Below are positions 1-6,280 of a DNA stretch of 8,749 nucleotides, piece by piece. Within the stretch, counting starts at the first letter, position 1. The number at the start of each line of letters is the position of its first letter. The position numbers and the translations under genes are program-made. A model generated the notes under the pieces. It had not been told where the DNA came from. It saw only the letters and a program-made list of their open reading frames with translations, and did not search any database. Source of the stretch: Rhodobiaceae bacterium (GTDB lineage Bacteria; Pseudomonadota; Alphaproteobacteria; Parvibaculales; Parvibaculaceae); assembly GCA_002746275.1 (NCBI GenBank), contig NVWR01000001.1:248073-256821 (forward strand), read 5' to 3'.

Positions 1-293
1 CCGTTTTCGCCCATCGTGATTTCCTGGTTCCGCGTCAGCGCCGTGTCGCTGATCTCCCCGAGCGCGGACAGCGTGAGCAGGTGATCTTCGCCGAGCTTGG
101 GTGCCCAGTGGGGAAAGTGGTTTTTGAGTTCCGCAAGCACCTTGGTGCGGCAGGTCAGCTCCACAGCGTGCGCCTGCCCATAATCGAACGCGACCGTCTC
201 CACAGCCTCAAAGCGCTCAAGCGCCCAGGCAAGGCAGACGGTGGAATCCTGGCCCCCCGAAAAGAGCACCATGGCTTTGTGCGGAACTGTCAT
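1..293 (-). CDS. queC: 7-cyano-7-deazaguanine synthase QueC, N-terminal part (cut by window edge)
   Basis: QueC converts 7-carboxy-7-deazaguanine to preQ0 using ATP and ammonia, in the cytoplasmic pathway to queuosine-modified tRNA. Translating the minus strand from the ATG at 293 gives about 97 residues starting [18 protein letters not shown]. The ATP-pyrophosphatase P-loop SGGQDST lies at residues 12-18, followed by [10 protein letters not shown], then [11 protein letters not shown] at 36-46, and later [18 protein letters not shown]. These blocks and their order are typical of QueC. The C-terminal half, including the family's zinc-binding cysteines, lies beyond base 1. One oddity is that the common DYGQRH motif reads DYGQAH here. 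The start is chosen by alignment to the family; upstream there is only a weak, distant GGAG. A second ATG seven codons in would leave only three residues before the P-loop. No clear promoter was seen. Confidence 0.93.
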   Translation of the reverse strand, partial: MTVPHKAMVLFSGGQDSTVCLAWALERFEAVETVAFDYGQAHAVELTCRTKVLAELKNHFPHWAPKLGEDHLLTLSALGEISDTALTRNQEITMGEN

Positions 294-398
294 GGGCGTG
301 TTGAAGCCTGTCCGCTCCGCAAGGTCAATAGGGAGGGCAAAAATCCTGCTGGTTTAGTCCCGGCACCCAGGTTTGACCGCCGGAAATTTACCATTTGG

Positions 399-423
399 GA
401 AAGGAAACTGGCCTTTCAGCCAG
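399..423 (-). terminator. Intrinsic terminator after the lipoprotein gene
   Basis: On the minus strand, 26 bp past the lipoprotein stop, CTGGCT-GAAA-GGCCAG can form a six-pair stem (five Watson-Crick pairs plus one T-G pair) closed by a GAAA tetraloop. It is followed at once by the T-rich run TTTCCTTT. Position just after the stop and the T-run support rho-independent termination. The stem is short and the T-run is interrupted, so efficiency may be moderate. It would also separate the lipoprotein transcript from queC, which lies further along on the same strand. Confidence 0.6.
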
Positions 424-449
424 CCTCTAGTCCCCAATCGGCCCCCTTG

Positions 450-1082
450 TTATTGGAGGGCTGTCAGAATGTCTTGGTTGCCAAGAAGAAGTTGTAGCTT
501 TCGACTAACGGCTGCTGGAACACTGTCGCCGGGCCGTGTTTGATCCCCGGTGACATTCCCTGAAATCTTGTCTCGACCAGACAGGTGGTTCTGCGCCAAT
601 ACGGTCCCATCTTTCCCGAGCACTTGAGCCGTAATGTCGTAGATGAGGGCCGTGTTCATCAGGGAGTCGGTTTTCCACTCCCGATAGGACACGAAGAGAT
701 ATTTTTCGGCATTCATCGCCAGCAGTCGTTTTGTGACGCTATCAGTTGATTCATTGCCGGAATATGCGGCTGCCTCAACTGTTGCGCCGCTTCGTCTAAG
801 GGCACTCGAAATGGATGTCGCAAAGTCCTGCGCCAGAGGGGCTCCCGACACTGTCAGGACGTCGAATGGGTTGCCCCATCCCCCGCGTTGCAGGCCGACG
901 AACTGAGGTGTTTTGTTGCCTGACAAGACATAAGGCCGCAGGTCTTGCACGCCCAAAGCGATGGTCTGTTGCGAGCTTGTATTCAACGAAACGGATTGAG
1001 ATCGGTAATCGACCTTGTTCCCGACGGCACACCCGGCCAACACACCCGCAAGAAAAAGAATACTGACAACTCTACTGAACAT
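450..1082 (-). CDS. Small envelope lipoprotein of unknown function
   Basis: This is a 210-residue protein. Residues 2-14 are a short basic-then-hydrophobic signal segment, and L15-A16-G17-C18 is a clean lipobox, so signal peptidase II should cleave before C18 and leave a lipidated N-terminus. Residue +2 is Ala, not Asp, which in proteobacteria favours sorting to the outer membrane. The mature part has a conserved-looking stretch at 44-75 (GVQDLRPYVLSG, then FVGLQRGGWGNPFDV), a helical region with LAQDFATSISSALRRSG, and a YLFVSYREWKTDS strand region. The pattern is loosely like YajG-type lipoproteins, but I cannot assign a family. The reading frame extends 18 codons upstream; the start at 1082 is preferred because GGGGAG lies 6 bases before it and the signal peptide then begins properly. 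It has its own terminator and is probably monocistronic. Confidence 0.85.
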   Translation of the reverse strand: MFSRVVSILFLAGVLAGCAVGNKVDYRSQSVSLNTSSQQTIALGVQDLRPYVLSGNKTPQFVGLQRGGWGNPFDVLTVSGAPLAQDFATSISSALRRSGATVEAAAYSGNESTDSVTKRLLAMNAEKYLFVSYREWKTDSLMNTALIYDITAQVLGKDGTVLAQNHLSGRDKISGNVTGDQTRPGDSVPAAVSRKLQLLLGNQDILTALQ

Positions 1083-1088
1083 TTTACG

Positions 1089-1094
1089 CTCCCC
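1089..1094 (-). promoter_or_regulatory. Ribosome binding site of the lipoprotein gene
   Basis: GGGGAG on the minus strand lies 6 bases before the ATG at 1082. It fixes the start there and not at the upstream in-frame ATG at 1136, which would place a non-signal extension ahead of the signal peptide. Confidence 0.75.
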
Positions 1095-1120
1095 ACAAAA
1101 TACTACAGACAATCTATGAG

Positions 1121-1144
1121 GGTAAATGAATATCATCTTTTACC
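1121..1144. repeat. Imperfect AT-rich inverted repeat upstream of the lipoprotein gene
   Basis: Plus-strand GGTAAATGA at 1121-1129 faces TCA-TCT-TTTACC at 1133-1144. The arms pair fully except for a 3-base TCT bulge, with loop ATA. It lies 38 bp upstream of the lipoprotein start in the 119-bp gap after the amidohydrolase stop. There is no T-run after it on either strand, so it looks more like an operator or a 5'-UTR hairpin than a terminator. No convincing promoter was seen in this gap. A weaker GTTCC/GGAAC pair with a 12-base loop sits at 1162-1183, nearer the amidohydrolase stop. Confidence 0.35.
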
Positions 1145-1201
1145 ATTATCACAAAACCTCTGTTCCTCTTGGCGTGCGGGAACGTAGTTAAACGTAAAGG
1201 T

Positions 1202-2392
1202 CTAGGCCGCGCTCAGGTGTGGGGGACGCCGGAGGTCGGCAGCAAGGCCATTGCCCATCAGATCAATGAAATTGTCGACGTAAAAGCGTTCTCGGGCACG
1301 CTCAGAAGTGTTTTGCAGCGCTGCATCAAACCGTTTGAGCGGATTTCGTCCGCCCTCCACGTGGGGATAATCAGAGGAGAACATGCAGACTTCCTCCCCT
1401 GAATTGGCGATGATCCACCCGGCATCCTCGTGCGGGTAGGGCGCGACACGCATCTGCCGCCGAACAATCTCTGAGGGTTTGGCAGACAGTTTCTGCAACC
1501 GCTCTTCGTTTCGGATGAAGGCGTGGGCGGCGGAATCCATGGCCCGCATCCAGGCAGGTAGCCAGTTGGCCCCTAACTCAATGGCGCCCCATTTCAAGGT
1601 GGGGAACCGGTCAAACACGCCGTCGAAAATCAACGTCGCAGCGGTCTGCATCACAGCATTGGGAATGGGCAGATAACTGACCGACGTAAAATTATCATCA
1701 CCACCGTGAAAGTCCGGCACCGGCGGCAGGCCGTTTTGCTTGTAGACCGGGTTCAGCTTTTCTTCGCCGCCCACATGAAAGAGCACGGGCAGGCCCGCTT
1801 CCTCCGCCATCGCCCACACCGCATCCAGCTCGACATGGGACGGTCCGTGGTTCTGCGGACAGAGCGAGGGAACCATAAGTCCCTTCGCACCGGACTTAAT
1901 GGCAGCCTTCGTTGTTTCCTTTGCCAACGCAAAATCTTCGAGCGGAATATAGGCGGTGGGCAGCAGGCGGCGATCAACAGAACAGAAATCAACCATCATC
2001 CGGTTGTGAGCAGTTGCCGCGCCGTAACACAGTTCCATGTCGTTGCCCTGATCTAGACCAAAATTCCCGAGACAAAACGTAGTGAAAACAAGCTGGCTCG
2101 CAAAACCCAAATGGTCGAGGGCTGCAGGGCGGTCGGGCGCCAAAAATGATCCGTGTGCCTCGTAGTTTTTCCGAAGCATAATGTTGGGCTCAATGTCGGC
2201 GCGGAAGTTCGGTTCGCTATGTTGCGCGCGGGCTTCGTTGGCCCAATCGCCTTTCCCTAACCTTTGTTGATAACTAGGGAGATCATGAAAGCGCTGTAGC
2301 AGCCTTTTATCGAAATAGGGATCAAGACAATCCCCCAATTCCATAAGGTGACTGTCTGCATCATGGATGATCCGACCTTCAACGTAAGCCAT
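1202..2392 (-). CDS. Amidohydrolase_2-family metal-dependent hydrolase or decarboxylase
   Basis: This is a 396-residue TIM-barrel protein of the amidohydrolase superfamily, the group that includes ACMSD- and LigW-like decarboxylases and assorted hydrolases. Visible markers are the N-terminal metal motif I-H10-D-A-D13-S-H15, the strand end F205-H206-V-G-G carrying the usual barrel histidine, GAIELGANWLPAWMRAMD near 269-286, and SSDYPHVEGG with the metal- or base-type Asp at D341. Length is normal for the family. Substrate cannot be read from the sequence; members act on aromatic acids and related ring-derived compounds. The reading frame runs 46 codons further upstream, but GGGGGAG lies 6 bases before the ATG at 2392, the protein then begins at the family's usual point, and the longer form would overlap the end of the ABC gene. 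It is 92 bp downstream of the ABC gene on the same strand, with its own candidate promoter in the gap. Confidence 0.9.
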   Translation of the reverse strand: MAYVEGRIIHDADSHLMELGDCLDPYFDKRLLQRFHDLPSYQQRLGKGDWANEARAQHSEPNFRADIEPNIMLRKNYEAHGSFLAPDRPAALDHLGFASQLVFTTFCLGNFGLDQGNDMELCYGAATAHNRMMVDFCSVDRRLLPTAYIPLEDFALAKETTKAAIKSGAKGLMVPSLCPQNHGPSHVELDAVWAMAEEAGLPVLFHVGGEEKLNPVYKQNGLPPVPDFHGGDDNFTSVSYLPIPNAVMQTAATLIFDGVFDRFPTLKWGAIELGANWLPAWMRAMDSAAHAFIRNEERLQKLSAKPSEIVRRQMRVAPYPHEDAGWIIANSGEEVCMFSSDYPHVEGGRNPLKRFDAALQNTSERARERFYVDNFIDLMGNGLAADLRRPPHLSAA

Positions 2393-2398
2393 GCCATT

Positions 2399-2405
2399 CT
2401 CCCCC
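2399..2405 (-). promoter_or_regulatory. Ribosome binding site of the amidohydrolase gene
   Basis: GGGGGAG on the minus strand lies 6 bases before the ATG at 2392. This decides against the in-frame ATG at 2530. Another ATG at 2397 lies between the two but is out of frame. Confidence 0.75.
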
Positions 2406-2415
2406 TGTTTCGAAG

Positions 2416-2443
2416 AGTATACAGAGGGCGGAATGACCGGCAA
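2416..2443 (-). promoter_or_regulatory. Candidate sigma70-type promoter for the amidohydrolase gene
   Basis: On the minus strand, TTGCCG (-35, 4 of 6 consensus) and TATACT (-10, 5 of 6) are 16 bp apart, in the 92-bp gap after the ABC stop. Predicted initiation near 2409 gives a leader of about 16 bases that includes the ribosome binding site. The gene could therefore be transcribed separately from the ABC transporter, though read-through is also possible because no terminator is visible between them. Confidence 0.4.
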
Positions 2444-2484
2444 GGCAGGAAACCGGAAGAGGGAAACAAACCAGGAATAGGCGA

Positions 2485-4224
2485 CTATTTTGGGTTTGGC
2501 CTGGCTTCCTCTCGCGTGAAGGTTTCCCACAGACGTACATAATGCGGGGTCGTTTTGGTGAGTTCATCGTGGGTACCATGGGCGAGGATTTTCCCCTCAT
2601 CCAGCAGCACGATCAAATCTGCGATTTTGGCGGAATACAAATTGTGTGTGACCAAAAACACCAGCCGGTCTTTGGCCCACCCGGCAATGTTGCGCTCAAG
2701 GGCCAGTGCCGCATCAACATCCAGAGATGAAGTGGGTTCGTCAAAAAATACAATCTCCGGATTTTTGTAGACGGCTCGGGCGATGGCAAGTCGCTGTCTT
2801 TGCCCACCAGAGAAATTTGCCCCACCCTCCCGGAGGGGTTCTTGAAGCCCCATCGCTTGGGAGGCAACAAATTCTGTGGCGTCACTAAAACTAAGGGCCT
2901 CGTCTAATCGGTCAATATCGGGCGAGGCGGTTATTCCCGCGGTGATATAACCCTCAATTGTGTCGGAAAACAAAAACGGGTCCTGATCCACTTTGGATAT
3001 TGCGCAGTTCAATTTTCCAGCGTGATAGACTTTCAGGTCATGGCCGTTAAGAAGCACGTCGCCGGTATAATCTCGTTTGATGCCTTGTAGAATATTTAGG
3101 AGTGTGGATTTCCCCGACCCGTTTTTCCCCAGGATGACGATGACGCCTTTTGGGGGAAAAGAAAAATTCAGACCCTCGATCACAGTAGAGCCCAACCCGC
3201 CATACCTCGCAGCGAGATCGTTTAGCTCAAAGTGTGCTTGTCCTTCAATAATCAGGCGTCCCCTGTTTGTGATGTGGCGTGGTGTATTGAAAAGTACCGT
3301 CAAATCTTTCAATGCAACATTTGCTTCCTGAAACTGCCTGTTGAGTCCTGACACGGCGACAAAGGGGGAGGACAGATTTGTCGCTAGAATAGTAAGCGCT
3401 ACAATGTCGCCAACTGTCAGGCCCCCGCTTTCGACCTGGAAAATACCGATAATGACGATGATGAATATGGAAAGACGTGAGGCAAGCTGCATCGTGATGT
3501 TGGCATGATTGGCACGCACAGAAACGAGCACATTCGCCGTTGCGTAAGCGGTAACAGCAGAGCTCCACTGGTTGTAGAAATGGGTTTCCAGTGCCTGGGC
3601 CTTAATTTTTTTCAGACTGTATGAAAGATGTGAAAGTATTTTCTGCCCCATGGCCTTTTTTGCGTAAAGCCGGGTAACTTCGTCAACTATTTTTGACCGC
3701 TGTTTCATGACGGTAAAACTAGCGATGGTGGAGATCGCAGCCACTGTCAGGGCGATGAGCACATCATAATAAATCATCAGGATGAAGGACGCGAAGGACA
3801 CCACCACCGAGAGTAGAAAGCCGGGGGCCGCACCCATAGAGAAGTTGCCTATCGCTTTTGCCTTCTCCGATATATTGAGAATGTCCGCGCTGCTCATTTC
3901 ATGACCGTCGGTGTCATGTTTCAAAATCTGAATGAAGAGCTTTTTCTGGACTCTGAGTTCCAGAAACTTTCCAAGTCCCGTTGTCAGCGCAATGTTTTTT
4001 TGGGAAACAATCGGAGCCAGCAGGAGAGCTGTGAGGGTTATTCCCCCTAGAGCATAAATGCCGATCCAATCGTAGCTGTGCCCGTCGATGGCCGCGCTGG
4101 TGAACAGGGGCAACAGCAGGGTAGGGATGAACTCAAGAACAGAAAGCGCGAAGACTCCAAGGATCTGAACCCTGCGGGCTTTCAACATCTTGAAAACCCA
4201 CATCCAACCATAGTTTTTCTGCAT
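2485..4224 (-). CDS. ABC half-transporter, fused membrane domain and ATPase
   Basis: This 579-residue protein has the exporter layout: an N-terminal membrane domain (about six segments, near 20-46, 56-74, 134-152, 154-172, 247-263 and 272-290) followed by a nucleotide-binding domain. The ATPase is complete: A-loop tyrosine Y341, Walker A GKNGSGKST at 366-374, Q-loop Q414, signature FSGGQ at 471-475, Walker B IVFFDE with catalytic E496, D-loop SSLD, and switch histidine H527. It should act as a homodimer, or pair with another half-transporter, in the inner membrane. No C39 peptidase domain is present, and no adaptor (HlyD-type) or outer-membrane partner is seen in the window, so the substrate is unknown. 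The frame opens at 4287, but that ATG lies at the predicted transcription start and has no ribosome binding site; the ATG at 4224 is preceded by AGG. Hand-counted GC in five rows is about 44%, against about 58% in the sulfatase. Confidence 0.9.
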   Translation of the reverse strand: MQKNYGWMWVFKMLKARRVQILGVFALSVLEFIPTLLLPLFTSAAIDGHSYDWIGIYALGGITLTALLLAPIVSQKNIALTTGLGKFLELRVQKKLFIQILKHDTDGHEMSSADILNISEKAKAIGNFSMGAAPGFLLSVVVSFASFILMIYYDVLIALTVAAISTIASFTVMKQRSKIVDEVTRLYAKKAMGQKILSHLSYSLKKIKAQALETHFYNQWSSAVTAYATANVLVSVRANHANITMQLASRLSIFIIVIIGIFQVESGGLTVGDIVALTILATNLSSPFVAVSGLNRQFQEANVALKDLTVLFNTPRHITNRGRLIIEGQAHFELNDLAARYGGLGSTVIEGLNFSFPPKGVIVILGKNGSGKSTLLNILQGIKRDYTGDVLLNGHDLKVYHAGKLNCAISKVDQDPFLFSDTIEGYITAGITASPDIDRLDEALSFSDATEFVASQAMGLQEPLREGGANFSGGQRQRLAIARAVYKNPEIVFFDEPTSSLDVDAALALERNIAGWAKDRLVFLVTHNLYSAKIADLIVLLDEGKILAHGTHDELTKTTPHYVRLWETFTREEARPNPK

Positions 4225-4294
4225 GTGTAGAGCCTGACCTGGATAGGTGGAGCAAAAGGGCCGCCTTGCAATACCGCGAGTGCACATTACAATT

Positions 4295-4322
4295 ATTTTA
4301 AATTACTGATTTCGAAGGGCAA
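4295..4322 (-). promoter_or_regulatory. Candidate promoter for the ABC transporter
   Basis: On the minus strand, TTGCCC (-35, 4 of 6) and TAAAAT (-10, 5 of 6) are 16 bp apart in an AT-rich patch. Initiation would fall near 4288, giving a leader of about 64 bases to the chosen start at 4224 and essentially no leader for the ATG at 4287. It is back to back with the sulfatase promoter in the same 277-bp intergenic region. Confidence 0.4.
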
Positions 4323-4425
4323 GTCAAAATGGAGGTGCAGCCCGCAAGGGTCGAAATATCGGACCCTCTAATCGCCGTGTTGATAGCGCCGCCGTTTCAC
4401 GGTTCCCCAAGCTTGCAGTCTTTAT

Positions 4426-4446
4426 ATTGGCATCGATAGCGCCAAT
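4426..4446. repeat. Inverted repeat overlapping the sulfatase -35 box (possible operator)
   Basis: ATTGGC at 4426-4431 and GCCAAT at 4441-4446 are perfect inverted arms separated by 9 bases. The left arm covers most of the -35 box and the right arm lies in the promoter spacer. Such a placement would allow a dimeric repressor to block RNA polymerase. The nonamer GATAGCGCC, which bridges the centre and the right arm (4435-4443), also occurs at 4382-4390. Confidence 0.4.
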
Positions 4447-4455
4447 TGTTATATG
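4427..4455 (+). promoter_or_regulatory. Sigma70-type promoter for the sulfatase-GST pair
   Basis: TTGGCA at 4427-4432 (5 of 6 match to the -35 consensus) is followed after exactly 17 bp by TATATG at 4450-4455 (4 of 6 match to -10). Predicted initiation near 4462 gives a leader of about 40 bases before the sulfatase ATG. This is the best promoter candidate in the window by spacing and combined match. Confidence 0.5.
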
Positions 4456-4501
4456 CTCGCCGACATTAGAAACCAGATGATCGACGAGAGATAAGCAGAC
4501 C

Positions 4502-6280
4502 ATGACCCAAGTTGTTTTTCGTGCCGTGTCACACGGCATGCTTTTTTGCGCATTAGTCATCTGCGCAACAAGCGTTGCGATGGCTGATACACGGCCTAAC
4601 ATTGTCATTTTGCTCGTCGATGATGCGGGACTGATGGATTTCTCGGCCTTTGGCGGGGAAGCGCGTATGCCCAATATTGATCGCCTTGCAGGGGCTGGCG
4701 CGCGCTTCACCCGCTATCACACGTCGCCGCTTTGTGCCCCGTCCCGCGCCATGCTGCTGACAGGCGTGGACAATCATCGCACCGGCATCGCCACCATCCC
4801 CGAAATTCTGCGTCCCGAGGACAAAGAGCAGCCGGGATATTCCATGAGCCTGGAGCCCGGTGTGATGACGATTGCCGACCGTCTGAAAGCTGTCGGCTAT
4901 CGCACCTACATGACCGGCAAATGGCATCTGGGCAGCGACGAGGGAGACCTTCCCAATTCCCACGGCTTTGATCGCTCCTTTGCGCTGGATGCGTCAGGTG
5001 CGGACAATTGGGAACAAAAGCCCTACATGCCGTACTACACGTACGCGCCCTGGTTTGAAGACGGCACACCTGCTGACCTGCCGGAAGATTTCTACTCCTC
5101 AAAATTCATGGTCGACAGGATGATCGACTATCTGGACGAAGGGGCGGGCGATGACAGTCCGTTCCTTGCCTACATCGCCTTTCAGGCCATCCACATTCCA
5201 GTCCAAGCCCCCCGAGAATTTACTGATCACTATGAGGGTGTGTTTGACGAGGGTTGGGAGGTTCTGCGCACGGCACGTTGGCAGCGGGCGCAAGAGTTGG
5301 GGCTGATCCCGCAAGGGGCACCTCTGGCGCCCATGCCCGAAACAGCACGGGACTGGGACAGCCTGTCGGAGGAAGAGAAGCAGCTCTTTTCCAAAAGCAT
5401 GGCTGTGAATGCAGGCATGCTGGAGGCAATGGATTTTCACATTGGCCGTTTGCTGGCGCACCTGGAAGCGTCAGGCGAGCTCGACAACACGATCTTCATC
5501 GTGACTTCCGACAATGGCCCGGAACCGAGCGATCCGGTTCATGCACCCGGCATGGCTTTCTGGATGTGGCGGACCGGGTATCACTATGATGTAGAAACCT
5601 TGGGTGAAAAAGGCAGCCTGGGCTTTATTGGTCCAGAGTGGGCAAACGCTGCGGCAGCACCGGGCGCCCTCTTCAAGTTCTATGCAGCAGAAGGCGGTAT
5701 CCGCGTTCCTTTGATTATCGCGGGACCGGACATCGCGCCACAAACCCACGTCGGATCTTTTGCTCTGGTGACAGACATCACCCCCACCATCTTGGACTAT
5801 GCGGGTGTTGAAGCGACGAACACTGACCCCATTCCGATCAATGGGCAGAGCCTGCGTCCGGTGCTTTCCGGCGCGGCGGAAGAAACCTACGGCGCAGAAA
5901 CACCCATTGGTCTGGAAGTCGCAGGTAATTCGGCGCTCTTTTTGGGGGATCACAAAATCACCCGCAACACGTTGCCCTATGGCGATGGGAAGTGGCGTCT
6001 CTATAATCTTGCGACTGATCCGGGCGAGACAATGGATCTCTCTGCCGTAGAGCCGGAGCGCTTTCAGGCAATGCTGGACGATTACAATGCTTACGCAGCC
6101 GAGTTCGGCGTGTTGGAGATGGAGGAGGATTTCAATGTGATTGCCCAATTGACCACCAATACCCTGTTAAAACAGGTGGAGTTGTACTGGTGGCAATTGC
6201 TGTTGGTCGCCGGGCTTATTCTAGGAGGGGGCGTGGTAGCGGGCCGGACGGCATGGAGGAAGCTGAGCCATCATGGGTGA
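4502..6280 (+). CDS. Membrane-anchored periplasmic Cys-type sulfatase (AtsA-like arylsulfatase)
   Basis: This 592-residue protein hydrolyses a sulfate ester. A signal peptide spans 1-28 (AMA before D29). The active site matches Pseudomonas AtsA: metal ligands D40-D41, CAPSR at 78-82 with C78 to be matured to formylglycine, K140 and H142 in GKWHLGS, H231, D337-N338 in SDNGP, and K392 ahead of EGGIRVP. The 62-residue gap from C78 to K140 equals that of AtsA (C51-K113). The core is followed by a helical stretch and a single hydrophobic segment at about 563-582, then GRTAWRKLSHHG, which should anchor the enzyme in the inner membrane with a basic cytoplasmic tail. Maturation needs a formylglycine-generating enzyme, not encoded here. 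The substrate is unknown: the fold serves aryl, alkyl, steroid and sugar sulfates. GAGAG lies 11 bases before the ATG. The stop overlaps the start of the next gene by 8 bp. Confidence 0.93.
   Translation: MTQVVFRAVSHGMLFCALVICATSVAMADTRPNIVILLVDDAGLMDFSAFGGEARMPNIDRLAGAGARFTRYHTSPLCAPSRAMLLTGVDNHRTGIATIPEILRPEDKEQPGYSMSLEPGVMTIADRLKAVGYRTYMTGKWHLGSDEGDLPNSHGFDRSFALDASGADNWEQKPYMPYYTYAPWFEDGTPADLPEDFYSSKFMVDRMIDYLDEGAGDDSPFLAYIAFQAIHIPVQAPREFTDHYEGVFDEGWEVLRTARWQRAQELGLIPQGAPLAPMPETARDWDSLSEEEKQLFSKSMAVNAGMLEAMDFHIGRLLAHLEASGELDNTIFIVTSDNGPEPSDPVHAPGMAFWMWRTGYHYDVETLGEKGSLGFIGPEWANAAAAPGALFKFYAAEGGIRVPLIIAGPDIAPQTHVGSFALVTDITPTILDYAGVEATNTDPIPINGQSLRPVLSGAAEETYGAETPIGLEVAGNSALFLGDHKITRNTLPYGDGKWRLYNLATDPGETMDLSAVEPERFQAMLDDYNAYAAEFGVLEMEEDFNVIAQLTTNTLLKQVELYWWQLLLVAGLILGGGVVAGRTAWRKLSHHG

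Noticed and set aside
81..497. 138-codon plus-strand open frame at the left end
   Set aside because: It is antisense to queC, whose P-loop motif is unmistakable on the minus strand.
4225..4287. N-terminal 21-residue extension of the ABC transporter
   Set aside because: It starts at the predicted transcription start without a ribosome binding site and is unlike the start of transporter membrane domains.
4329..4439. 36-codon plus-strand open frame upstream of the sulfatase
   Set aside because: It has no ribosome binding site, overlaps the -35 box of the sulfatase promoter, and encodes nothing recognisable.
4324..4710. 128-codon minus-strand open frame across the divergent promoter region and the sulfatase 5' end
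   Set aside because: Half of it is antisense to the sulfatase active-site region, the rest covers the promoter, and the protein looks random.
5471..6148. 225-codon minus-strand open frame inside the sulfatase gene
   Set aside because: It lies antisense to a sulfatase whose plus-strand frame carries the full active site. The predicted protein has no recognisable domain, so it is a composition shadow.
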